Below the pieces are notes generated by a model. It was not told the origin of the DNA. It saw only the letters and a program-made list of their open reading frames with translations, and did not search any database. DNA of 64,000 nucleotides. Origin: Azadirachta indica. Lineage: Eukaryota; Streptophyta; Magnoliopsida; Sapindales; Meliaceae. A program made the position numbers and the translations under genes. Positions within the stretch are counted from its first letter, which is position 1. Each line of letters begins with the position of its first letter. Positions 10,666 to 21,300 of the stretch are shown here, piece after piece. The stretch covers positions 565,452-629,451 of the forward strand of contig CM040450.1 of the NCBI GenBank assembly GCA_022749755.1. Reading direction: 5' to 3'.

Positions 10666-11291
10666 CTGATGACAAGAGAATTAAAGCCCGATAAATTGGC
10701 AGCTTCCCTCATAGCAATCTTCCACTTTTGGAGCTTGTCTGGCCTTTCTTTAAATCTTTCTTCAAGTCTCAAAAATGCAACTCCAAACATTCCAGTCTGA
10801 TTTCTCACATCTGATGGATCAACGCGATAAAAAATCGGTATCATAATCTGTCCATATTTTTTCTTACATTTGAGGATTTACACAAGTTCTTTCAAGCAAC
10901 ATCTAGATGAAGCATAACCTTCTGAAAAAATGACAATCGAAATTATTGACTGTTTAATTATTTTCAAAAGAGTGGGTGAAATTTCATCTCCTCTAATAAG
11001 TTTATCATCAATAAAAGTTCCAATATGCTTTTGACGCAAAGTTGAATAAAGATGACTAGTAAAATTATCTCGGGTATCCGCACCTCTAAAACTAAGAAAA
11101 ACGTCATATTTTATTTGAGAAATTGTTTTGGTGAACAAACACGAAGAAGGAGAAGGAGGAGGAGGAGGAGGAGGGGGAGGAGGAGAACAAGTAGAAGAAG
11201 AAGAAGAACGTTTCGAGGAATAATGCTGGCGGAAGACGAAGAAGAAGAATACAAAGAAGACATAGGAGACGAAGAAGAAGAAGAAGCCCAT
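10666..11291 (-). CDS. Exon 1: hydrophobic leader, Pro tract and TIR domain (stop inside)
   Basis: From the ATG, residues 2-21 are very rich in Phe (GFFFFF, then FFVFFFFVF), followed by RQHYSSKR, a Ser run, ten prolines (residues 37-46) and the TIR domain from KYDVFLSFRG (about 61-70). The TIR keeps DTRDNFTSHLY, the FIDD.LIRGDEI stretch and CLKELV, whose Glu (residue 135) aligns with the NADase catalytic Glu of RPS4 (E88). The Trp usual before CL is Cys. TAA at 10878 follows two codons later. Past the stop the frame continues with ILKCKKKYGQ and IPIFYRVDPSDVRNQTG to VIR at the donor CAG/GTAATA. The polyF, polyS and polyP runs all come from one TTC/TCT/CCT pyrimidine tract. Confidence 0.8.
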
Positions 11292-11359
11292 GAAGTTTAG
11301 ATTGATGCCAGATTTCTGATCTGAAAGTTCACAATACAATGCAGAAAAACATTAAAATC

Positions 11360-11530
11360 TGACTGCACATATAATTTATAAATATAAATGCTTTGGCCTT
11401 ATTCTTCTTCAATTGAACGGTCCATGAAGTTTCGTGCTAATTACTGTTTATTTATGTACATTTCTGTGTTTTGTGGAAAACAATTTCTTATAACAATTTC
11501 ACCGAAGCTGCTTTGTTGACTTATTGACTT
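11360..11530 (-). promoter_or_regulatory. Putative TNL promoter: TATA-like box and paired W-boxes
   Basis: Upstream of the ATG at 11291 there is a TATA-like run on the minus strand around 11369-11390. Two TTGACT W-box cores lie at 11516-11521 and 11524-11529, 8 bp apart. W-boxes bind WRKY factors, and paired boxes are common in defence promoters. The TATA position relative to the true transcription start is not known. Confidence 0.4.
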
Positions 11531-11724
11531 TAGCAGGAATAATTTGAACACATAAAAAGTAATCTTATCAAAACTCCATCGTGAAATTTGAATTTATCAA
11601 TTTGTGTCACACGACATTTCCACTCAATTTCCTTTAATTGAGTTTATCAAACTGCTTAAGGAATATTTTATATTTCTTCTTTAAAGATGAAGATTAAATA
11701 ATTATTACTATCATTAGAAAATAT

Positions 11725-13075
11725 TACTTAAATAAAAGTCCTTAAAATTTATAAAAATCATCTTATCGGCTCTTAATATTTCGATAAATGTCAATTAGGT
11801 CCCTTGATCACACTTCTATCCACTTTTAGCTATTAACTAATTTTTTAATTTATCTCTTATAATATAATAATTTTTAATTTAACTCTAAAATTTATAAAAA
11901 ATTATCATATTACTCCCATAAATTAATTTTTATATCATTTTTTATTTTTATTTTTATTTTTATTTTTAACAATTAAAAAGATAAAATTTATTTTTATAAA
12001 ATTAATTAATAAAATTTAAATTTTTTTACTTTTTCTTCTTCTTTAGCTTTCTCTATTTCTTTTCTTTCATTATTCTTCTTCTTCATCGTCTCATCCTCTT
12101 CTTTTAAGAGAAATTATAATGAGTTTAAAATAAACTAAAATCAGTTATTTGATTTTTTTAATTCAGACAAAGAAAAAAAATATAAATAAATTAATCTATT
12201 CAAATCACATAATCTTAACAATAAAATCAATTAATTTAATTTGCAGAAAAACTAAAACCTACAAATTTTATTTCCAAAATCTATCTTAAAGATGATAAAT
12301 ATATCACTAGAAAATTTATTTACTTATTTACTCACTAAAAATTTTAAAAATATAGAAATATACCAAGTATGAAATTTTTGCATGATGTTAATTTGAGTAG
12401 AAAAATATAAAATACTCATTATATTTTTTTTTTCCAAAATAAAATATGACAGAAATTATTTGTTTTATAATTAATCATAATAATAATTTTTTAAATTTGA
12501 ATTCCAATATGGCCAATGTACAAATGTGTGCATGTGTTATATTGAAAAAATTAATTATTTTTTCTCAAGAGTTATCTTTTATATCTTATGAAATTAGATA
12601 AAATCTAATAAAATATATAAAAGAAAATAAAATTAAGATTTTTTATTTTTAGATTTTTTTAAGTTCAATTAATTGATTTTATCATTAAGGTTATGAAATA
12701 TGAATAAATGATTTTGTTATGATTATTTTTTATTTAAATTGAGAATATAAATAGAGAAGAAAAATAATGAAAAAGAAAAATAAAGAATTAATTTTTATTA
12801 ATTAAATTTATAAAAATATAATTTTATCTTTTTAATTATTACAAATAATGATATAAATTAACGTATAAGAGAATATAATAACTTTTATAAATTTTAAGAT
12901 TAAATTAAATATTATTATATTTAAATATTATTATATTATAAGGGATAAGTTGACCAAAACGTTAGGGACTCCAGTTATGATTTTTAAAAATTTGAGAACA
13001 TTTTTATTTAATATGTGAAATATACTAACTTAACTAATATTTTTTAAAACACTAGGGACTAAAATAAAATTATTT
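11725..13075. mobile_element. Foldback (long-TIR) non-autonomous element
   Basis: The two halves are inverted copies of each other. The left arm, about 11735-12260, carries blocks such as AATTAAAAAGATAAAAT and the TTCTTTCATTATT tract; these reappear reverse-complemented in the right arm, about 12640-13075. The outer ends carry GTCCTTAAAATTTATAAAAA on the left and a reverse-complemented GTCCCTAGTG version on the right. No ORF of note lies inside. It resembles the long-TIR, non-coding DNA transposons common in plants. Edges are approximate and no target-site duplication is certain. Confidence 0.6.
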
Positions 13076-13088
13076 CATTTAAAAAGAA

Positions 13089-13440
13089 TTAAAAAGAAGT
13101 CGTGGGGGCCCCTTTGACAGAAAGGGTAGAGAAAGCAGGATGTGGAGCCCACGCTCCGTTACCAGTGAAAAAAATTGGTGACGTGGCAGCTGCGATATGA
13201 TGCAGAGGGCAAGGTTGCTTCTTTAAGGTGGACACGTGTTCTATTTGTTGTTTGCATTGCGGCGACAGCCCTAACTTAGTAAACGCGGAGTTGAATTGTT
13301 TGGCAGGGATGAGGAAAATTAGACAGACCAATTTCGTAATCACGACTTTGGGTGTCTATCATGTGGGGCCGAGACTATTTCTCACACGGTATTTCGGAAT
13401 GTAATTATTTGGCGGTGGGTTGGTTTGACTTTTTATCAGT
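13089..13440. other. GC-rich island with ACGT-core motifs; unsupported small ORF
   Basis: This 350-bp block is far less AT-rich than its flanks. It has an ABRE-like GACGTGGC near 13180 and a G-box CACGTG near 13234. A minus-strand open frame of 84 codons (13089-13343) has no recognisable domain. The motifs suggest a promoter or first-exon remnant of a lost gene, but no gene follows on either side. Confidence 0.3.
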
Positions 13441-14960
13441 TAAAAAAGTTTTTAATAATAAATTTTTTTCATAGCATAATTGTTATTAAAAGAGAGTTTT
13501 TAATAATTAAAAAATTATTTTTTTATTAAAATAAGTTTAAATTTTAAATTTTTATTAATAAAATGTTTATTTTTTAAAAAATAAAATTATTAAAAAAATT
13601 TATATTATTTTTTTTTAAATATAATATTAAATATTTATTTATTAAAATAATTAATTAAATTTTGTTTAAAATTATTTGTGATAACAAAAAAGTTAATAAA
13701 TTTTTATTAAAAATTTTATTTATAAAATTTTTACGAAAAAAAAAATTATTTAAAAAAGTATTATTTAAAAAAATTACATTAAATAAATTCTTGCTATTCT
13801 ACTTGTAGACGCATCTATCAATATTATATATGTGTCATTAAGCTACAGTGTAGTCGAACCTACAATGAATCAAAATTTTTTTTTTTAAAAAAAAAGAGTT
13901 ACAATTTTTTTATTTGGTTTATTTAAATAATAATAATATCATCATAAATATTATATTTAATATAATTTATTAAATAAATTAATATTTATTTAGGATACAT
14001 TTATTAAAAATATAATTAATATTAAACAATTAATATATTGTAAATAAATATATTTATATTTTTAATTGTAATATATTATCATTATTATAAATAAAGTAAT
14101 CCTATTAACATTCAGAAGTTTTCTTTTAAGACCCCATTTCTTTACAGACGCCACTTAGTCCATGAAAAATAGATTGTAGGATCCTAAGAAAAAGATGGTG
14201 TTTGTTCGAGGAATCATAGTATTGGTGGAAAAAGAAGAAAAAGAAACAGTTCAGTTGATGAGAAAATTTATTAATTAATTTAAGTAATTAATACCAACAA
14301 ATCTTTAATTAATTTGGTTAGAGATTTCAATACAGAAAGTTAGAAATCCTATCGTGATTGCGCGATGATTCATGTGTATATTTGGTTCGCAGTTCGGCTA
14401 CTTAAACGTAGTTAATAGTATAAAAAAAATTAATAGTATAATATTAATGTTAGTTTCTCAGTTTCTCCGACCTTTTTAGTAAAAATAACTAATGATATAA
14501 TTTTAAACATATATTAAATAAAATATTATATATATTTGATTTAAAAAAATCATGATCACTATATCTTAAATTATTAAAAAAATATTAGAATCATATTAAC
14601 ATATTAATTCATCCGAATTCATTTTAGTATTTTTAATTTAAAAATTATATTTTTAAAAAATTTTATAAAATAATAATATAAAAATTGTTTTGAATTTAAT
14701 ATTTCAGCTTGTAGCATGAATATATTGTAAATAATAAGGGTTAAATTATTGATTGTAAAAATTATATCTTATTTTATTATTTTATTAAAATTTAATTATT
14801 AAAATGATAATATTTTAACGTGCCAAAATAACAAAAGTTAATTTAAGTGGTATTTTGTTATTTCCTCTAAATTTAAGGGTATTTAACGTATCCCAAAAAC
14901 TTAAAAGTATCCAACTTTTCCCCTAAAAATAGGGTATAAATAGGAATATTTCTAATATAT
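13441..14960. other. AT-rich intergenic DNA
   Basis: Very AT-rich sequence with poly-A/T runs. I see no gene, RNA gene or bounded repeat. Confidence 0.5.
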
Positions 14961-15039
14961 ATATTATATAACTTATATTTGTTCTAAGGCCTTTTTTTTG
15001 GGTTTTTGATTATCAATTTTTTTTTCGCCATTGTAATAG

Positions 15040-16385
15040 TAGTCATAGTCATCTTTTTTTTTTTGTCAACATTGTCCTCTAAAAATTCACACTCCGCCAT
15101 TTTATTTCCTGAATATGCGACAAAATTAATCATGATAAAATATTTATGTTGGCTATAACTTATTGTTGTAGCAAAATTGGAAGATCAATTTTGTTACAAT
15201 GTTTAGGACACATCATTCTAGTCTTTAAAGACCTTTTAATTTTTTAAATAATGTTGCAACTAATAGTTACAGATGAATCGTATTGAGACATTCATTTCAA
15301 ACAATAGTAAATAGTATTGTCTTATATAATGTTGTTGAGACCATTTTATTTGGTCTTTGATTTGCATTTTTTATAAATATCATAATAGTAGTTATAATAA
15401 AATTTACTTTTTTGGAAGTTAAAATTTTCCTCTAAAAATTAGCACTTTATAATAAGAGTAAGCACCGGCCGTTCCAGTCTAAATTTTTGAAAAACCAAAC
15501 TATATCGATGAAATTCGGGTTCTAAATGTTTAAAATAAGACATGTCCAATTTTAAATATGAATTTTTATCGAAATCAGACCAATCGGTCCAATCTAGTTT
15601 ATTTAGGTTTTCAATTTTCTTTTTTCAAAATTTTTTTTAATTATTAAAATTTTTTTTTATGAATGTTGTCTATTTTTTTTCTCTATTTGCACTAGAATAA
15701 TGTCATTTATGTAAAAATAGTCTCTCCAGCTTAGTCCAGTTCAAGTTTTTTATGTTTAAATGTTTTGTGTTAAAATCGAACCTAACCAAAAATTCTAGGT
15801 TTTTCAAAATAAAACCCATCCCAGACCAATTGTTTTTTAAATTCGGATCGAACATGTTGATTTTGATCTAGTCCGATTCAATTTTTTGGGTTTTAATTTT
15901 TTATGTCCACTCCTATTTATGACATTATCTCCTAAATATTCGACAAAATTAATTGTTGTAAAATATCACTTTTAGCAACGAATAATTGTGTTGCGAAATG
16001 AGAAGATTAATTTCATTTCAGTATTTAGAAAATGGTACTTTAGTTTTTAGAGACATTTTAATTTTTCAAGTAATGTTACGACTGAGTGTTAATTATTGAA
16101 TAAACCAGATTAAGACAACCATTTGAAATAGTAGGAAATGATGTTATCTTAAATAATGTTGTATTATGTGACCAAAAGTATTTGAGACTTTTTTTTAATC
16201 TTTGACATCATCTCCCAATATATGATTAAAATTAAAAGCAGTCAAATGTCAAATATTGGCTACTTATAGCAAAATAGGAAGATTGATTTTATTGTATTAT
16301 TTATGAGACATCATTTAAATCTCTAAAGACCTTACATTTTTAAATAATGCTTCAACTAGGTGTCTTTAAAGGTCATCTTAATTTT
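15040..16385. repeat. Three diverged direct repeat units with an insertion
   Basis: A unit of about 250-320 bp recurs at about 15040-15360, 15925-16195 and 16196-16385. Shared words include GACAAAATTAAT, GAAGAT(C/T)AATTT, TCTTTAAAGACCTT and AATAATGTTG. The first and second units are separated by a different repeat at 15440-15925. Units are diverged and gapped, so this is an old array. Confidence 0.5.
15440..15925. repeat. Dispersed repeat with GGTTCGGTT-like ends
   Basis: This block runs from CACCGGCCGTTCCAG to TTTATGTCCACTCC and splits the direct-repeat array above. Its ends resemble the 'GGGTGGGCATGGTTCGGTTC' class of short non-coding plant repeats. Related sequence is seen at 47557-47640 and 59246-59929. 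Confidence 0.4.
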
Positions 16386-16692
16386 AGCGGCAAAACTATA
16401 ACTAATTAAATATAACATAAAAGTAAGGTTATCTGTTTGTGGCTATTTTATAAATTAAAAACAATAAAAATAACTTTGTATTAATTTATGCTAAGGAAAA
16501 ATAGTATACATATATAATTTGTAATACTCAAAATATATTTCCTGAGTAAAATTATTACATTCTCTAATGTTAATTTCATGAAAATTAAATTTAGAAAAAC
16601 TATCTCACATTGGGAATCCCTTCTTATTTTTTTTTTAATTAGAAATTTTCATCTTTTTTTTTTCTTAATTAGATTGCAATTAATTAATTGTT

Positions 16693-17190
16693 TTAAGTAG
16701 AGGTGTCAAATAGGCTGGTAGGGCTGGCACAATAAAAGCCCAAATGAGCTATGTGTCAAGCTGGCTCAGATACGCACAGTAGTCATGCAAGGCTTGCTTG
16801 ACATGGCCTATGAACCACAGGCCACACGGGCCACACTGGCCAATTTGACCATGATTTGACTTTGGCAAATAAATGAAAACCTATCCTTACAAGGATTCAA
16901 ACATCAAATTTGACAGTAAATATTTTTAAAATTATATAAATAAATAATATTTAATTAAAAGTATAAATTTAATTAATATTATTATATTGATAAAAAAATA
17001 ATTTTATAATTTAAGACAGTTCAAATTCTATAATTATAACTATTATGATTATTATTATTAATCTTACAATAATTATATTTTTAACGATTATGTAAAAATA
17101 GTTTAAATAATTATGTTTATATAACATAATATTATAATATGAATGATTTTAAATTATAAAATTACTTCAAATAATATAAAATTGTATAAA
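16693..17190. repeat. Dispersed repeat starting AGAGGTGTCAAATAGGC
   Basis: The GC-richer head (16693-16860, rich in GGCTGG and GGCC words) matches the common plant 'AGGGGTGTCAAA.GGGC' repeat type. Its AT-rich body (about 16915-17190) shares, in inverted orientation, blocks with 37690-38140. No coding potential was seen. Confidence 0.4.
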
Positions 17191-17311
17191 ATGAAAAATA
17201 TAGTGATCAATGTCGTGAATTTTCATAAACACAAATGTTATGTTATCGCTAACAAATAATATATAATAAGTTAAGTATCATTCCTACAAGGATTAATAAA
17301 TTCATTAAGTA

Positions 17312-18525
17312 TCAAAAATAACTAATTGCCATCACTTGCTCCTTTGAAGTTGTCTCCGTATTGCTTGGCAAAAAGCTTTGTTGCCTCTTCATCAATAACT
17401 TTGCCAATTGATCCATTTGTACCTCAAGATTCCGAATAGATGCTGCTTGTATTTGTAAGGTAGTTTTGGTCTTCATCATGAACTTAGAAGTGTTCATGGT
17501 AAGTTGAGCAAGAGCATCTTCTAAGTACACCTTCTTCTCTTGAGGTTGAAATTCAAGAGGTGGTTGTATGACATTTTGATCATTTCTCCAAGATAAGTTA
17601 GGATGATTCCGCTATCTTTGGTTAAACGTGTTAGAAAATGAATTTTTTTGCCATAGTTCATAATTCCCAGCATATTGAACTTGTTCTAAAGATAAATGAG
17701 CAAAAGGATTACCAACTTGACATTCGGTGCTAAAATGATTACCATTACATAGCTCACAAATCACAGGTGCAATATGAGTGACATTGGCTATCATGGCTTT
17801 AAGTTGCTTAGACAATATAGCTAAGTAAGCAGTAAGTGCAATAAGCTTATCAACCTCATGAATTCCAAAGGCTTTCTTTGATATCAAATGCTTAGTTGGC
17901 CATTGGTATGCATTGATAACTATTTCCTCTAATAAATCATAAGCTTCATCAATAGTTTTTTCTATTAATGCACCTCCTATTGCTATATTTACAAGTGTTC
18001 TAATTGAACTCCCCAAACCATTGTAGAATGTCTGAAGTTAAAACCATTTAGGTAAGCCATGATGTGAGCATCTTCTCATCATATCCTTGTATCTTTTCCA
18101 TGCCTTATATAATGAGTCAATTTCATATTGAGAAAAAGTAATGATTTCATTCCTGAACTTTACCGTCTTCACCGAAGGGAAAACTTTTCCAAAAATTTCT
18201 AAGCCAAATCATCCCAAATGGTAATAATTATAGGAGGAAATGAACTCAACCAACTCTTTGCTTTGTCCCTTTGTGAAGATGGAAATAGCCTCAGCTTTAT
18301 CGTATCATCTGACACACTGTTATATCTGAAAGTGTTGTAAATCTTTAAGAAATTTACAATATAGGCATTCAGATCTTCATGTGCCAACCCATTGAACTGC
18401 ACTAAGGTTTGAATCATCTGAATAATAGCTAAGTTGATCTCAAAGTTGTTCGTTTGAATGACGAGTCTCTTAATGCTGGTTGAAGCTCCATTAATTGTTG
18501 GGATAACATATTCTCTCAAGCTCAT
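17312..18525 (-). pseudogene. gag: Athila-type (Ty3/gypsy) gag fragment
   Basis: Three broken frames make one capsid gene. At 18199-18525 are MSLREYVIP, IQTNNFEINLAIIQMIQ and DDTIKLRLFPSSQRDKAKSW, the Athila gag signature. At 17612-18016 lie the KTIDEAYDLLE stretch and a zinc knuckle CELCNGNHFSTEC (CX2CX3HX4C, residues 87-99). At 17312-17530 lies the C-terminal QAASIRNLE.Q..QLA motif with LPSNTE and KEQV. The fragment stops there: protease and pol are missing, so the element is truncated. Confidence 0.85.
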
Positions 18526-18707
18526 TGATCTTTGGCTCCAACATTATCTCTAAAATTTGGTTCCATGGTGCTAACTTGTGGCTATCTTGATACTTGTCTC
18601 TTTTTGCTTTTCTGATGCACCAAAGGAAACACCTAAAATAAAAATAAAAATAAAACTTCAAAGTAAACTTAAAATTAATCCAAATTAATATTAAAAGAAT
18701 TAAACAT

Positions 18708-18725
18708 TCTCTGACAACGACGCCA
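18708..18725 (-). other. Athila-type primer-binding site
   Basis: The minus strand reads TGGCGTCGTTGTCAGAGA between the LTR and gag. It matches the TGGCGCCGTTG... primer site typical of Athila-lineage elements, with a few changes. Confidence 0.7.
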
Positions 18726-18734
18726 AAAACTTGT

Positions 18735-20110
18735 TGTGTGATTTGGGCAGTGTGTGTGCAATACTTGTAAGTGTACGGGATCATAACAAGTACGATAGTG
18801 ATAAGAAAATTTTGATCCCATGAGAAATGCTACTTAATTAAATACCAAAAATAATTAATTTTAAATTTATTCAAAGGAATCGGTTGTCAATTTGAGTGAA
18901 AAAGTAAAATAAACAAAAATTAACTACTTAACAAATTGATTGATTAAAAAATGTAGTTAATGTTACGGCAAATGATTTCATCTTAATTAGTTGTTTCCAA
19001 TTATTCAATTGATAATATTCTGATTTAATATTCGTATTGTTACTTAATTATTCTAATCTATTTGACAGTTTTTCTCGAAATCAATCGAAATTACTTTGCA
19101 TCTAATAATTCACTATATCTGTATGTGAAATTAATTAAATGAAAGTGCATTACGATTAATGATAATTTTTAATTAAATTATGTAAATCATATTAGTACAT
19201 CTCTATTTAATATACAATTTACGATATTTATCATACGATCTAGATATAATATTTATTTCTCGGTTCATATCAATTAACATTTTATTCAAATAGTAGTCAA
19301 ATATTTAAAAGCATTGATCATCATGATAAATACTCAATATAAGATATTAAATCGAAAATAGCACAATATCAGAAAATGAATACTTCCAATAGATTAAATC
19401 ATTATCCTAAAAAATAAGTTTAGGCACACATGAAATAGAGTTCGAATTCGAACATTAAGAATTCAACAATCAAATACATAATCTTAATTAATGCAAATTG
19501 TTCAATTCAAGATAAAATTCAAAAGGGAGAGAAAGAAAACTGGATGAGTAGAACTTGAATTCACAAAGGTGTATGAGAATCTTCCAATCTCTTGATGAAA
19601 TCCTTCTTCTTATTAATTTTCTTTTCTCTCCTTTTAGCAAAATTTCTCCTTTTTTCCTCTCTTGAACTCCTCTTCCCAAGCGGCTATTGTGGCTCATGAT
19701 TAGAAAAATATGAAAATTTAAAACCCATTAAATTTGGCTATTCATTTTGCTTTAAGGGTAAAAAGTGAGTAAAAAATTAATAAAATGCGTCACTTAGGTC
19801 GCAAATGGCGCGGGCGCGCTTTCTGGTGGCACGACGTGCCATAGTTACTGTCAAGGGCAGTGTGCATGGTTAGGGCGCGCCACATTTTGGCACAACGGTG
19901 CGCCATTGATTCTGACCACACATGAAAATTGTGCGCTCAATTTCAATTAGATCTCTTTTCTTTTGATTATTTCACATTTGGTTCTCTAATTTAATGTTTC
20001 TGCATTTTAGTTTTCATTAGCTTGCATTTTGGTCCGCAAGAACAAAACTTTGTGGCTTCCACGAATAGACAGATAGCTAGTGAATGTACTTTTATGCTCT
20101 GTGTCTATGC
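18735..20110 (-). repeat. LTR of the Athila-type fragment
   Basis: Sequence on the upstream side of the primer site, ending near 18735 on the minus strand. It includes a GC-rich portion at about 19790-19935 (GGCGCGGGCGCGC, GGGCGCGCC and the palindromic GGCACGACGTGCC) in an otherwise AT-rich block. Length of about 1.4 kb fits Athila LTRs. The far boundary is an estimate because no partner LTR is present. Confidence 0.5.
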
Positions 20111-21300
20111 CTTTCATGTTAAAATACATTAATACCTATAACATAATAATAAAATACTTAAAAAGAAAAATAAATACTCGAAACGGACTAAATAACATTA
20201 AGTATACTACTTGATGATAAATAATTTAAGTATAATCATGTAGAAAAAATTAATATATCACATGTTAATGAAATTTTATCCTAATAATGTTAGCTCATAA
20301 GCTGTAATTGATTTTATACTAGCTTTATATTCGAAGCTTATATCGTGAGTGATGATCTAGACAAACCATTACTTGATCAAAGAGAATTTCAATTGTGAGG
20401 GAATTGATTTGGTAAGCTTTGCAAACAAATTCACTGAAGTTGCCTCACTTTTTTGTTTCATATTTTATTATGTGGTTAATTAGTATTTAAAATATTTCTC
20501 AAACGTTAGGCTTTTGTAGGAACCACACTATTGGATGAATTATTCGGGTGATTCAGAACATCCTAGTAAGAACTTTCATTAGAAGATGCTGATGTACAAT
20601 TAAAGAATTTTGGTCCAAAGAAGCTTGAGAAGAAAATGGTAGAAACACACAATTCAAAATTTCTTCAAATCTATTATTAACATTCTAAGTTAGGCATAAT
20701 AGTGTAATTGATTATAACATAAGAAAGTTAAAAACGAAGGGTTTCTTTTGTTAGAAAAAGTTGAAGGATTTCTTGAAATTTTGAAGATTTTAAGTCAAAA
20801 TGTCAATCAAGATTTATTATTATACAGCTATACTGTAGTTTGAAAAATCTCATTTAATCTTGAAATTGTGAAGATTTTAAATCAAAGATATCAATCAAGA
20901 TTTATTATTATACCGCTGTTGTATATTTTTGATAATTTGATTTTTTTCTTCTGTAGTTTGTAAAATCAATTTTGTCATTTAATCTTGACCATTCGTGTCA
21001 GCATCTTGAATTCCAGTTAATTTTGTTAATAATCTAGGACTGTTTAGATATAAGTAGAAAGTTTACTAAAATTAGAAGAATAGTCTTAATAATTAGTCTT
21101 TCAAAAGACCTCAACAAAAAGGATAGAAGTAAGAAAGGGAAATAAATTAGAAAGGTAGAACTTAATGGTCACTTCAATTAAGAAGAAGAAACCATACCTT
21201 TCATTTTCCTGTCTGTAATGAGTAAATATGTGAAAAGTGTTTAATATGTTAGTTTCTTCTCTCTTATGGGAACTAAAGCATCATGGTCCGATTGTTTGCT
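20111..21300. other. Intergenic DNA with a local 87-bp tandem duplication
   Basis: No gene is seen. At 20772-20945 a segment beginning CTTGAAATT.TGAAGATTTT is repeated with a period of 87 bp and a few differences, including a shared ATCAAGATTTATTATTATAC. Confidence 0.5.

Larger units (their letters stand above)
7017..11291 (-). pseudogene. TIR-NB-ARC-LRR disease-resistance gene with two nonsense codons
   Basis: TNL proteins are intracellular immune receptors: the LRR/C-terminal part senses a pathogen signal, NB-ARC acts as a nucleotide switch, and the TIR domain is an NADase. Exons inferred from GT-AG sites and domain continuity: 10666-11291, 9268-10363, 8575-8865, 7592-8467 and 7017-7514. 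Joined, they give 3387 bases, exactly 1129 codons, in frame from ATG to TGA. Introns are 302, 402, 107 and 77 bp. Two TAA codons interrupt it, at 10878-10880 (TIR) and 8093-8095 (LRR). The ATG at 11291 is used because the open frame upstream to 11339 has no ATG. It is either a young pseudogene or a gene expressed only as a TIR fragment. Confidence 0.85.

Noticed and set aside
10905..10960. Loss of the TIR catalytic residue (IIKQS in place of the usual IEES)
   Set aside because: Counting from the SH motif as in RPS4, the catalytic Glu is the one in CLxEL, which is present here (CLKELV).
11052..11300. Plus-strand Arg/Glu-rich open frame
   Set aside because: It is the antisense of the TTC/TCT/CCT tract in TNL exon 1.
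11291..11339. Upstream extension of the TNL start to 11339
   Set aside because: The open frame reaches 11339 only through a TTG; the first ATG in frame is at 11289-11291.
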